This document shows positions 8,347 through 17,717 of a stretch of 64,000 nt of DNA, piece by piece. Both the position numbers and the translations under genes were made by a program. Under the pieces are notes generated by a model. The model was not told where the DNA came from, made no database searches, and saw nothing but the letters and a program-made list of their open reading frames with translations. How positions within the stretch are numbered: position 1 is the stretch's first letter; every line of letters starts with the position of its first letter. The stretch comes from SIG565 sp045613385 (GTDB lineage Bacteria > Bacillota > Clostridia > Oscillospirales > Acutalibacteraceae): assembly GCA_045613385.1 (NCBI GenBank), contig JAZLAW010000016.1, forward strand, positions 1-64,000, in the 5' to 3' direction.

Positions 8347-8640
8347 TTATTTTACAAGATAAATTGTTTTATTATCTTTACTTTCTCTATAAAGTACAAT
8401 TTTACTGCCTATCACCTGTACAACATCGGCACCAATCTTTTCGGCAACCGCGTCTGCCGCTTCTCGCGAAGTAACAGGGGAAGTTTCAAGTGTTCTTATT
8501 TTTATAAGTTCACGGGCGTTAAGCGCATCATCAATTTGCTTGATTGTTTGTTCACTGATACCGCTCTTTCCGATTTGCAAAATTGTTTCCATAGTATTTG
8601 CCATACCGCGAAGTTGAGCTCTCTGTTTGCTTGTCAGCAT
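8347..8640 (-). CDS. yhbY: YhbY-type RNA-binding protein (CRS1-YhbY domain)
   Basis: 97 residues, consisting of a single CRS1-YhbY domain. It starts LTSKQRAQLRGMAN and carries the GKSGISEQTI loop that matches the family's GxxG RNA-contact motif; it ends IVLYRESKDNKTIYLVK. Homologues associate with the pre-50S ribosome. It is placed between rdgB and nadD, a common Bacillota order. Confidence 0.93.
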   Translation of the reverse strand: MLTSKQRAQLRGMANTMETILQIGKSGISEQTIKQIDDALNARELIKIRTLETSPVTSREAADAVAEKIGADVVQVIGSKIVLYRESKDNKTIYLVK

Positions 8641-8650
8641 ATTATCACCT

Positions 8651-9238
8651 TTAAATATATTTTTTAATTTTCTCTTTGAATTTTTCTATTGCCCGTGCCC
8701 TATGGCTTACGGCATTCTTTACCTCGGGCGGTACTACACCGAAGCAACCGTATTCGGTTACAAATAGTGGGTCATATCCAAATCCGCCCTCACCATTCAG
8801 TTTAGTATCGATAATACCTTCTACCGTGCCTTCTACCGTAAATTCTCTGCCGTCCGGAAAAACACAGGCTATTACAGATACAAATCTGGCGGTTCTTTTA
8901 TCGTGTGACACATCTTTTAATTGTTCTAACAGTTTTTGATTGTTAGCATTATCATCCCCGTGTTCTCCTGCATATCTTGCGGAATAAATCCCCGGAGCAC
9001 CACCTAAATAATCAACACAAAGTCCTGAGTCATCCGCAACCGACGGCATACCTGTCTTAGTACAACCTAAACGCGCTTTTATAAGGGCATTCTCGGCAAA
9101 TGTTGTGCCCGTTTCTTCGGCTTCGGGAAGTGGCGTCTCCAAATCCTTTTCGCTTACAAGGGCTATTCCGCTACCTTCAAATATCTTGCTGAATTCTCCT
9201 AACTTGTGTGCATTTTTTGTCGAAATAAAAAACTTCAT
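8651..9238 (-). CDS. rdgB: XTP/dITP diphosphatase (RdgB/HAM1)
   Basis: 195 residues. It removes XTP, ITP and dITP from the nucleotide pool. Family blocks seen: ISTKNAHKLGEF at the start, AENALIKAR, ADDSGLCVDYLGGAPGIYSA with the metal/substrate acidic residues, GGFGYDPLF, and SHRARAIEKF at the end. It begins one base after ftsY ends. Confidence 0.96.
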   Translation of the reverse strand: MKFFISTKNAHKLGEFSKIFEGSGIALVSEKDLETPLPEAEETGTTFAENALIKARLGCTKTGMPSVADDSGLCVDYLGGAPGIYSARYAGEHGDDNANNQKLLEQLKDVSHDKRTARFVSVIACVFPDGREFTVEGTVEGIIDTKLNGEGGFGYDPLFVTEYGCFGVVPPEVKNAVSHRARAIEKFKEKIKKYI

Positions 9239-10153
9239 TTAAATTTCCCCTTCAAACAGGCTTTCTGCAAATGCTTTACTGTCGAACGGTTGTAAATCAT
9301 CGATTCCTTCACCGACACCTATAAACTTTACGGGTATGTTAAGCTCGTTATTAATCGAAATTACAATACCACCCTTTGCAGTGCCATCGAGTTTTGTTAG
9401 CACAATACCTGTAATATCGGTTACCTTACTAAACTCTCTTGCTTGATTTACGGCATTTTGACCAGTCGAAGCATCAAGCACCAAAAGGGTTTCCTTATCG
9501 GAATCGGGCAGCTCTCTGGCTATTACCCTATTCATTTTTGCAAGTTCTTCCATAAGGTTTTTCTTATTATGAAGTCTGCCTGCCGTGTCACAGATAATAA
9601 CGTCGGCGCCTTTCGATTTGGCCGAAGAAATTGTATCGAAAACGACAGATGCGGGGTCGGTACCCTGTATACTGCTGACTATTGTAGTGCCGCTACGGTT
9701 AGCCCATTCGGTCAACTGTTCAATAGCGGCGGCGCGGAATGTATCTGCCGCACCTAAAACCACTTTTTTGCCATCATTTTTAAACAATGCCGCCATTTTC
9801 CCTATAGTTGTGGTTTTACCCACTCCATTTACACCGATTACCATAATAATGCTCGGTTTTGTTAAAATTTTAAGTGAAGCTTCACCCGACAGCATATCAG
9901 CGATTATATCCTTCATAGCATCCTTGATAACTGCGGGGTCGGTAATTCCTTCCGCTTTTATCTTGGAACGCATTTTATCACAGATATCGGCGGCCGTAGC
10001 AACACCGATATCCGAAGTTATTAAAATTTCTTCAATTTCTTCAAACAGTTCTTCATCAATCTTTGTAAAACTGTTAATTACGGCATTTATATTATCGACA
10101 AGCTTTGTTCTTGTCTTATTCAAACCGCTTTTTATTTTACTGAAAAATCCCAT
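9239..10153 (-). CDS. ftsY: Signal recognition particle receptor FtsY
   Basis: 304 residues with a short N-terminus, lacking the long acidic A-region of enterobacterial FtsY, as is usual for Bacillota. N domain about 1-90, then the NG GTPase: G1 GVNGVGKT (107-114), the insertion-box DTFRAAAIEQL, G3 DTAGR, G4 TKLDGTAKGG. It docks SRP-bound ribosomes at the membrane. It directly follows smc and is surely in the same transcript. Confidence 0.97.
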   Translation of the reverse strand: MGFFSKIKSGLNKTRTKLVDNINAVINSFTKIDEELFEEIEEILITSDIGVATAADICDKMRSKIKAEGITDPAVIKDAMKDIIADMLSGEASLKILTKPSIIMVIGVNGVGKTTTIGKMAALFKNDGKKVVLGAADTFRAAAIEQLTEWANRSGTTIVSSIQGTDPASVVFDTISSAKSKGADVIICDTAGRLHNKKNLMEELAKMNRVIARELPDSDKETLLVLDASTGQNAVNQAREFSKVTDITGIVLTKLDGTAKGGIVISINNELNIPVKFIGVGEGIDDLQPFDSKAFAESLFEGEI

Positions 10154-13100
10154 TTACATTTCACCGTTCAATAACTTTTTCTCAAGTTCTGCAACATTGA
10201 GTTCAAGAAGTTTTGTAACACCTTTTTCCTGCATTGTAACACCATAAAGCATATCTGCCGCTTCCATAGTTCCGCGACGGTGTGTTACGCAGATAAATTG
10301 TGTTGCAAATTCAGATTTTTTCATATACTGAGCAAATCTCTCAACGTTTATATCATCAAGCGCCGTATCAACTTCATCAAGGAAGCAGAACGGCGGTGCA
10401 TTAACATTCATTATCGCAAAATAGATGGATAATGCAACAAGCGCCTTTTCACCGCCGGATAAACCATCAAGACTCGGTACATTTTTACCTGGCAGCTTGG
10501 CATTGATATCAATACCGCTTTCGAGTATATTATCGGGGTCGGTAAGCACTAACTGTGCAGAGCCGCCGCCAAAAAGTTCAGTAAATGTCTTGGAGAAACA
10601 CTCATTAATTCGGTTAAATCCGACAATAAACATTTCCTGCATCTGAGTTGTCAGCTGATTGATAAGTCTGTTCAGTTCTGCACGTGACTTTTCAACGTCT
10701 GCAATCTGCTCCGACATAAAGTTGTAACGTTCACTGACTTCCTTATACTCTTCTATTGCTGAAACATTAACGTTACCGAGAGACTTGATTTTACTCTTGG
10801 TTTCGGATAACTGTTTCTTGGCTTCACCAAGATTTTCAATCGCAATACCCATATTTTCGGCTTCGCTACGTGTTAAACCATACTCATCATATAGCTGCTT
10901 GATAACATTATCGTACTCGGCAAGCATATTTGCCTTACGTTCGGTTAAACGTGCAAGTTCACCGCCGATTTTTTCACGTTCAAATGTCTTATCGCGCTCG
11001 TTTGTACGCATCTCGGTAGACTGTCTGTCAAGTTCGTTGCGATGAAGAGTGTATTTGTTAATATTATCTTCTGCCGCCGCTATATTTATCCTGATTTCTT
11101 CTACTGCATTACGGATGCTTTCTATATCGGCAAGTTTTTTATCGTTCTGCTCACGAATACCGGAAATCTCAGAATTTATCTCTTCTATTCTGACATCGCG
11201 GTTACTGAGAGCCGACTGCATAGACTCGGCTATCGATAAAAGACCTTCCCTATCCTTTGTGCACTCAATAACAGACAGTTTGATATTTGTAATGCTTTCT
11301 GTAATCTCTTCTCTTCTTTGAGAGAGAGAATCTCTGCCGCCTACAGAATTTTCGATTTCTTTTTGTATCTCGCACTTACTGATTTCCAGCGCAGTTATCT
11401 CTTTATCGGCTGTATCTGCCGCGCTATGTAAAGCCGATTTTTTGTCATTACCCGAAAGTTTTTCTTCGGTGTAACGGGCAATTATCTCTTCTGCCGCCGC
11501 TTTTATATCACCTATGCGCTTTAGTTCTGCCAGTGCTCTGATTTTGTCTTCAGTCGCAGTCTGCAAAACGCCTTTAGCAGAAAGGATGTCAGATTCAACC
11601 TTAGCCAACTCGTCAAGCGCCATTCTATACTCTGCTTCGAGAGTTTCGGCTTTAGCGCTCAATTTCTCAATATCATTATTGATACGCTTGATATCTTCTT
11701 TCCGGCTTAAAAGTCCGGCATTTTTAATAAGTGAGCCACCCGTGAGTGAACCACCCGCGTTTATTACCTGGCCGTCAAGAGTTACAACCTTAAAATGATA
11801 TTTGAATTTCTTGGCGAGAGTTGCCGCAGAATCAATATCTTCTGTAACAACAACGGCTCCTAAAAGATATTTAATTATCTCTCGGTATTTCGGGTCGCAA
11901 TCTACAATATCTGATGCGATGCCCACATATCCAAACATATTCTCATAGCCTTTTTCGGTAAACTCACGTGATTTGATTTCCGAAATCGGCAAGAATGTGG
12001 CGCGTCCCAAATTGCTTTCTTTGAGTTTGCCAATAGCCCTTTTAGCATCGGCTTCTGTATCGACAACGATATTCTGAAGGGCTGTGCCCAGTGCCGTTTC
12101 AACTGCTACGGCATATTCTTTCTTTACATTGATTATACCCGCAACAGGACCGTGAACACCCCTTAATATACCGCTTTTAGATTCGTTCATTACAGACTTG
12201 ACCGAATAATTAAAGCCTTCCATATTTTTTTCAAGGTCGTGCAACATCTGTACTCGACGCTTCTTTGCTTCTATATCAAGGCGTATATTGTCTAACTCAA
12301 TCTTTAATTTGTCAGACTTTTCTTTACGTGTGGTAAATCTTAATTCATAACCCTTAAGCGAGTTTTCACAGCCGGTTATATTTTCTTCAAGTTTGTTTAC
12401 TAAAGTCTCGGTCTCGGCAAATTCCGCGTCAAGTGAATCTTTTTCTGTCTGCTTTTCTGCGGTTAATTTGTCGATATCCTTTTCTCGCTGCTCAATTTCT
12501 TCAATGGCCGACAAACTTGAGAGTTTGGTAACTCTCTTATCTGCACACTCCGCCGAAATTTCATTGAGTTTAGCAGAAAGCTCTTCAATTCTCTTGGAGA
12601 AGCTCTCACTATCGGTCAAAAGACCGTTCAGCGCGTGTTCTGCTTCGGACAAATCTTTATTTAATTTTTCAATCTCATTTTGCTTATCCTGGGCCGCATC
12701 GAGATTTTTCTGAATCTGTTCTTTAGAGTCATTTTCAGAATTTTTAAGACTTTCAATTTCACCTTCAAGTCTTTGTATAGCAGTATCATTATGCGCTATA
12801 TCATTTTCAATAACCGCTATACTACCCGTAAGGGTTGCTGCCTGTTCGGTGAAACGCGAAATATTCTGGCGTTGCTCATCAATTTTTACAGACAGTTCAT
12901 TTGTGAGTTCAGAGTTTTTCTCGGTTGTTTCATAAAACTCTTTAAGACTGTCTTCTATTTCTTTATACATAACTTCACAAGCAGTAATTTTGCTTTCGTG
13001 ATTGCGAAGTGCTTCCTTAAAATTATCAAGTGAATAAAGCCAGAGACCTATTTCGAGTTCTTTTTTCTGCTCGGCAAGACTTAAAAACTGTTCTGCTTTT

Positions 13101-13729
13101 TTGCTCTGTTCTTCGAGCGGACCTACGCGGCTTTCAAGTTCTTTCATAATATCGCGAAGTCTTAAAAGATTTTCATCCGCCGCGGCAAGTTTTCTTTCCG
13201 ATTCTATTTTTCTGTAACGGTATTTCGAAATACCCGACGCTTCTTCAAAAATATCCCTGCGCTCATTTGATTTTGTACTGATAATAGCATCTATTTTACC
13301 CTGGCCCACCATAGAATAACCATCGCGTCCAAGACCTGTATCCATAAACAATTCGTTTATATCTTTAAGTCGCACCGACACGTTGTTAATAAGGTACTCA
13401 CTCTCGTGAGAACGGTAATAACGGCGTGTTATCGACACAAAATCATCATTAAAATTAAGAGAACGGTCGGTATTATCTATGTTAAGCGTAACTTCACAAT
13501 ACCCGTGCGGTCTGCGAGCTGCAGTTCCGCCGAATATAACATCTTCCATTGACTGTCCGCGAAGGCTCTTGGTCGACTGTTCACCAAGCACCCAACGCAC
13601 AGCATCGGATATATTGCTTTTACCGCTACCGTTAGGACCGACAATTCCTGTTACGCCCTTTCCGAATTTCAGTGTTGTTTTGTCAGCAAAGGACTTGAAT
13701 CCCTGAATCTGTATTGAACTTAACAGCAC
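10154..13729 (-). CDS. smc: Chromosome segregation protein SMC
   Basis: 1191 residues, full length. Head: Walker A GPNGSGKS (31-38). Two long coiled coils flank a hinge at about 500-660 (GVHGPVAGIINVKKEYAVAV region). The C-terminal head has signature LSGGEKALVALS and Walker B FCFLDEVDTALDD. It organises and compacts the chromosome with ScpA/ScpB. The start is a GTG; its AGGAG site lies inside the 3' end of the radical SAM gene, 6 bp away. Confidence 0.97.
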   Translation of the reverse strand: MLLSSIQIQGFKSFADKTTLKFGKGVTGIVGPNGSGKSNISDAVRWVLGEQSTKSLRGQSMEDVIFGGTAARRPHGYCEVTLNIDNTDRSLNFNDDFVSITRRYYRSHESEYLINNVSVRLKDINELFMDTGLGRDGYSMVGQGKIDAIISTKSNERRDIFEEASGISKYRYRKIESERKLAAADENLLRLRDIMKELESRVGPLEEQSKKAEQFLSLAEQKKELEIGLWLYSLDNFKEALRNHESKITACEVMYKEIEDSLKEFYETTEKNSELTNELSVKIDEQRQNISRFTEQAATLTGSIAVIENDIAHNDTAIQRLEGEIESLKNSENDSKEQIQKNLDAAQDKQNEIEKLNKDLSEAEHALNGLLTDSESFSKRIEELSAKLNEISAECADKRVTKLSSLSAIEEIEQREKDIDKLTAEKQTEKDSLDAEFAETETLVNKLEENITGCENSLKGYELRFTTRKEKSDKLKIELDNIRLDIEAKKRRVQMLHDLEKNMEGFNYSVKSVMNESKSGILRGVHGPVAGIINVKKEYAVAVETALGTALQNIVVDTEADAKRAIGKLKESNLGRATFLPISEIKSREFTEKGYENMFGYVGIASDIVDCDPKYREIIKYLLGAVVVTEDIDSAATLAKKFKYHFKVVTLDGQVINAGGSLTGGSLIKNAGLLSRKEDIKRINNDIEKLSAKAETLEAEYRMALDELAKVESDILSAKGVLQTATEDKIRALAELKRIGDIKAAAEEIIARYTEEKLSGNDKKSALHSAADTADKEITALEISKCEIQKEIENSVGGRDSLSQRREEITESITNIKLSVIECTKDREGLLSIAESMQSALSNRDVRIEEINSEISGIREQNDKKLADIESIRNAVEEIRINIAAAEDNINKYTLHRNELDRQSTEMRTNERDKTFEREKIGGELARLTERKANMLAEYDNVIKQLYDEYGLTRSEAENMGIAIENLGEAKKQLSETKSKIKSLGNVNVSAIEEYKEVSERYNFMSEQIADVEKSRAELNRLINQLTTQMQEMFIVGFNRINECFSKTFTELFGGGSAQLVLTDPDNILESGIDINAKLPGKNVPSLDGLSGGEKALVALSIYFAIMNVNAPPFCFLDEVDTALDDINVERFAQYMKKSEFATQFICVTHRRGTMEAADMLYGVTMQEKGVTKLLELNVAELEKKLLNGEM

Positions 13730-13735
13730 TTATTT

Positions 13736-14728
13736 TCACTTCTCCTTTATAATTAAATCATATTCTCCCAAATTTTTATCAGCTAAAACATCACAGATAA
13801 ATCCGCGTTCTTTTAGCTTATTTATATTTTCCCTTTTTTGACCTATCATTTTAGATAGGCTTTTATCGTTTACAAAAATGGTGCACTCACCCGCTTTTGT
13901 AAGTTTTTGTAATGCTTTTCTGAATAATATAGTTGAATCGCACAACTCTCTGAAAGATGGATGCCAGGGACCCGCGACATACTTATCGGTATCTATCGTA
14001 TGCAGTCCGGTTCTGATAACATTTATATCTGTTTCCAAAAAACGAGACAATATATCGCTCACCAATTCAACCGCCGCGTCTAAAGACATCGGTTTATATG
14101 TACCGCTTTTATAAAGGGCTTCCAAATCGGTATTGCAAAGCACTATTGTGGGATATATGCGTACTGTATCGGGTGACAGTTCTATTATTTTTTCGGACGT
14201 AAGTATATCCTTTTTTTCATCACTGCCATAAAGTCCGGTCATCATTTGCAGTCCCAAAGAAAAGCCGTATTTCTTTATTAGTGAAGATGCTTTGCATACA
14301 TCATCTGCCGTATGGCCACGCTTATTTTTAAGCAGTACATCATCGAACATACTCTGCGCACCGAGTTCAATAGCCGTAACACCAAAACCCTTAAGTATTT
14401 CTAACTTTTTTTCATCTATACAGTCAGGACGGGTAGAAATACGTATACCCGCAACCGTTCTATCATCAACATAACGCTTTGCCGCCGATAAAAGACTAAT
14501 CATATAATCTTCATCAATAGCTGTAAAGCTACCGCCAAAAAAAGCAATCTCTGTTGTTTCACTATTATAATTTTTGCTTTTTGTTGCGGTTTCAACCGCG
14601 CTATGCACCGTATCTTCTGTAGGTATATCCGAGACACAGGCTATGTGCCTTTGATTACAAAAAGCACACTGATTAGGACAACCAAGGTGCGGAACAAAGA
14701 TAGAAATATTAGAATGTTTCACACTCAT
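13736..14728 (-). CDS. Radical SAM protein, Elp3-like
   Basis: 330 residues. The 4Fe-4S cysteines are C17, C21 and C24 in GCPNQCAFC (CX3CX2C), followed by FFGGSFTAI and STRPDCI, the standard radical SAM barrel motifs. The C-terminal part has the Elp3-type extension. A gene of this family sits between rnc and smc in many Clostridia; its substrate is not known to me, though Elp3 relatives modify tRNA. It overlaps the rnc stop by 4 bp (ATGA). Confidence 0.85.
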   Translation of the reverse strand: MSVKHSNISIFVPHLGCPNQCAFCNQRHIACVSDIPTEDTVHSAVETATKSKNYNSETTEIAFFGGSFTAIDEDYMISLLSAAKRYVDDRTVAGIRISTRPDCIDEKKLEILKGFGVTAIELGAQSMFDDVLLKNKRGHTADDVCKASSLIKKYGFSLGLQMMTGLYGSDEKKDILTSEKIIELSPDTVRIYPTIVLCNTDLEALYKSGTYKPMSLDAAVELVSDILSRFLETDINVIRTGLHTIDTDKYVAGPWHPSFRELCDSTILFRKALQKLTKAGECTIFVNDKSLSKMIGQKRENINKLKERGFICDVLADKNLGEYDLIIKEK

Positions 14729-15405
14729 ATATCTATTCCCATAAGCTCGAGTGCCTGTTTTGCCGCCGCTTGTTCGGCTAATTTTTTACTACTGCCTGTA
14801 CCTATACCGATAACGTTAGAATTAAGGTGAACTTCTACCGTAAAGCACTTGTTATGGTCGGGACCGCTTTCGGCAATCAGTATATAAGACAGTCTTTCTT
14901 CGGGGTTTCGCTGAACAATTTCCTGAAGTCCTGTTTTATAATCTTTCACCGAACTGTCATCGTGCTTTTCGAGTTCCGGCAATATAAATCGCATAACGTG
15001 TTTTCGGGCGTTTTCCATACCGCCATCCAGGTAAATTGCAGCAAGTACCGCTTCAAAAGCATCGGCTAAAATTGAAGGCCGAGTGTTACCGCCATTAATG
15101 ATTTCACCTTTGCCGAGTTTTAAAAAATCTCCTATTTTCAGTTCTTTCGAGAACTTACAAAGAGTTTTTTCACACACAAGAGAAGCGCGTAGTTTAGTCA
15201 GTTCGCCTTCGGGTAAATTTCCGAAATTTTTATACAGATAATCGGCAACTATTACCGATAATACTGCATCTCCCAAAAATTCCAACCGTTCGTTTGAACC
15301 ATTTCTACAATGCGTTTCGTTAGCATAAGAAGAATGAGCCAATGCATTGTCAAGTAGCTCTATATTATTAAATTTATAACCTAAATTTTCTTCTAAGCCT
15401 TTCAT
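14725..15405 (-). CDS. rnc: Ribonuclease III
   Basis: 226 residues. The endonuclease domain carries the signature NERLEFLGDAVLSVIV (about 39-54) and the second metal block LADAFEAVLAAIYLDGG; a double-stranded RNA binding domain follows (about 155-226, ending GSSKKLAEQAAAKQALELM). It processes rRNA precursors and structured RNAs. It lies between plsX and the radical SAM gene; acpP, which often sits here, is absent. Confidence 0.96.
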   Translation of the reverse strand: MKGLEENLGYKFNNIELLDNALAHSSYANETHCRNGSNERLEFLGDAVLSVIVADYLYKNFGNLPEGELTKLRASLVCEKTLCKFSKELKIGDFLKLGKGEIINGGNTRPSILADAFEAVLAAIYLDGGMENARKHVMRFILPELEKHDDSSVKDYKTGLQEIVQRNPEERLSYILIAESGPDHNKCFTVEVHLNSNVIGIGTGSSKKLAEQAAAKQALELMGIDI

Positions 15406-15413
15406 CTTTACAC

Positions 15414-16403
15414 CTATATATTATCAAGATTAGCACTTATTGTGCCGATTACATCTCTCTCAGCAAACTGTTTTGCCTGTCTTATAGCATTTTTAATAGC
15501 TATAGCATCGGAACTTCCGTGTGCCTTAATAACAGGTTTAGCCACACCTAAAAGCGGTGCACCACCAACTTCGGAAGCATCCATTTTCTTTTTAAGAGTG
15601 GTAAGCCCACCCTTTAAGCAAAGTGTTGCAAGTTTTGTAACTATATTCTTATAGAATACCTTTTTAAGCATTTTAAATAAGGTAACCGTACTGCCTTCGA
15701 TGAGTTTAAGCGCTATGTTACCTGTAAATCCATCGGTAACCACCCCATCTACAACGCCTTTAGGCATTTCGCGCGACTCAACATTTCCCACAAAGTTTAT
15801 GGGAGCTTTTTCAAGAAGTTTATATGCTTCTTGCTGTAGCGGAGTTCCTTTTGTATCTTCTGTTCCAATATTAAGAAGTGCAATTTTCGGGTTCTGTCTG
15901 CCTTCTACCTTTTCGAGATATACCGATGCCATTATACCGAACTGCAAAAGCATTTCAGGTCGGCATTCCGCATTTGCACCCATATCCATAAGGAAATATG
16001 ATGAATCGGGAGATGGTATCATACTACCAAGTGCAGGTCTTTTTACGCCCTTAATTCTCTTGACAATCAATGTACCGCCTACAACCACGGCGCCTGTACT
16101 ACCTGCCGACACAAAGGCATCGGCACCGCCTTCTGCTAAAATTTTGAAGGCTACCGCCATTGAAGATTCTTTATGCGCTTTCAAAAGAGTAGTAGGCTCA
16201 TCGTGCATTGAAATCACATCGGTAGTATGCACTATTTCAAGATTTTTAAATGCAATATTATTCTCTTTTATATGATTTTCTATTATCCCTTTATCACCGG
16301 TTAGTATAATATCTACACCGAGTTCTTTTTGGGCCAAAGCCGCACCCTTTATAATTTCGAACGGTGCGTTATCTCCGCCAAATGCATCAACTACGATTCT
16401 CAT
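15414..16403 (-). CDS. plsX: Phosphate acyltransferase PlsX
   Basis: 329 residues. It turns acyl-ACP into acyl-phosphate, the donor for PlsY in phospholipid synthesis. The start MRIVVDAFGGDNAP, SAGSTGAVV, and MGANAECRPEML are family blocks. Unlike many Bacillota, no fabD, fabG or acpP follows it; rnc comes 8 bp downstream. Confidence 0.95.
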   Translation of the reverse strand: MRIVVDAFGGDNAPFEIIKGAALAQKELGVDIILTGDKGIIENHIKENNIAFKNLEIVHTTDVISMHDEPTTLLKAHKESSMAVAFKILAEGGADAFVSAGSTGAVVVGGTLIVKRIKGVKRPALGSMIPSPDSSYFLMDMGANAECRPEMLLQFGIMASVYLEKVEGRQNPKIALLNIGTEDTKGTPLQQEAYKLLEKAPINFVGNVESREMPKGVVDGVVTDGFTGNIALKLIEGSTVTLFKMLKKVFYKNIVTKLATLCLKGGLTTLKKKMDASEVGGAPLLGVAKPVIKAHGSSDAIAIKNAIRQAKQFAERDVIGTISANLDNI

Positions 16404-16415
16404 TATTTTTCCCCT

Positions 16416-17717
16416 TTACCCTTTACTAAACCATTCTAAAGAACGTGATGATAAAGCAGCATACCGTTCTTTTTTGTTTCGTATATGATTCTCGAGTGGT
16501 GGCATTATGCCGAAATTCGCTCCCATAGGTTGAAAATTCTCCACCGTTTCATCGCATATATAATTAAGCAAACCGCCAATCATTGTAAATGTGGGCAAAA
16601 CAAGTTCTTCTTTGCCTTCCAAAAAATTAGCCGCGTTAATGCCTGCTATAATACCCGATGCCGCCGATTCCATATATCCTTCAACACCGGATATCTGACC
16701 TGCAAAAAATATCCTGTTATCGCTTTTCAGAGATAAATTGCGGCTCAATAATTTCGGAGAGTTTATAAATGTATTTCGGTGCATTACACCAAAACGCACA
16801 AATTCTGCATTTTCAAGCCCCGGTATTAATGAAAACACCCTTTTTTGTTCACCAAACTTAAGATTAGTCTGAAAACCGACAAGATTATACATAGTACCCG
16901 CCGAGTTTTCTTTTCTCAGTTGCACTACCGCCCAAGGCCGATGTGAAGTTCTCGGGTCGATAAGCCCTACGGGTTTTAGCGGACCGAAACGTATCGAATC
17001 TTCACCGCGTTTTGCCAGAATTTCTACAGGCATACATCCTTCATAAACTGTAATCGGTTTATCAAATTCGTGGGTTACTGCCTGTTCGGCTTTTACAAGT
17101 TCGTTATGAAAAAGAGTATATTCTTCCTTATTCATAGGGCAGTTTATATAATCATCATCGCCCTTGCCGTAACGGGAAGCAAAAAAAGCCTTACTGAAAT
17201 CAATACTGTCGTGGGTGACTATAGGAGCCGCGGCATCATAGAAATTCAGATTTTCTGTGTTGCATTTCTTAGCTATGTCTTCTGCCAGTAAACTATCTGT
17301 AAGCGGTCCCGTTGCGATAACTACAATGCCATCTTCCGGTATTTTTTCAATTACGGTATTGTGTACAGTAATATTTTTATTGTTTTTAATACTTTCGGTT
17401 ATACCGTTTGCAAAAAGTTCTCTGTCAACTGCCAAAGCACCGCCTGCCGCTACCGAGCAGTTATCGGCTGAGGCAAGACACAAAGAGCCGAACTGTCGCA
17501 TTTCTTCTTTTAAAAGACCGGCTGCCGAATCAACTCTGGATGCTTTCAGAGAATTAGAACATACAAGTTCTGCAAACAAATCGGGGCGGCTATGTGCCGG
17601 AGAGCATTTATGCGGCTTCATTTCATATAAATCAACGTGAATTCCGCGCTTTGCAATCTGGTTTGCGGCTTCGCAACCCGCAAGTCCCGCACCGATTACA
17701 GTAATACTTTTATTCAT
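16416..17717 (-). CDS. trmFO: Methylenetetrahydrofolate--tRNA-(uracil-5-)-methyltransferase TrmFO
   Basis: About 433 residues. It makes m5U54 in the tRNA T-loop using folate and FAD. The FAD-binding start ITVIGAGLAGCEAA is followed by YEMKPHKCSPAH and ELVCSNSLKA with the catalytic cysteine, and GQISGVEGYMESAASG near the end. The ATG at 17717 is preferred over 17723 because AGGA is then 8 bp away; it overlaps topA by 8 bp. Confidence 0.96.
   Translation of the reverse strand: MNKSITVIGAGLAGCEAANQIAKRGIHVDLYEMKPHKCSPAHSRPDLFAELVCSNSLKASRVDSAAGLLKEEMRQFGSLCLASADNCSVAAGGALAVDRELFANGITESIKNNKNITVHNTVIEKIPEDGIVVIATGPLTDSLLAEDIAKKCNTENLNFYDAAAPIVTHDSIDFSKAFFASRYGKGDDDYINCPMNKEEYTLFHNELVKAEQAVTHEFDKPITVYEGCMPVEILAKRGEDSIRFGPLKPVGLIDPRTSHRPWAVVQLRKENSAGTMYNLVGFQTNLKFGEQKRVFSLIPGLENAEFVRFGVMHRNTFINSPKLLSRNLSLKSDNRIFFAGQISGVEGYMESAASGIIAGINAANFLEGKEELVLPTFTMIGGLLNYICDETVENFQPMGANFGIMPPLENHIRNKKERYAALSSRSLEWFSKG

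Noticed and set aside
10425..13706. Several plus-strand frames inside smc
   Set aside because: They are antisense shadows of a high-confidence coiled-coil gene, Ser/Leu-rich, without ribosome sites.
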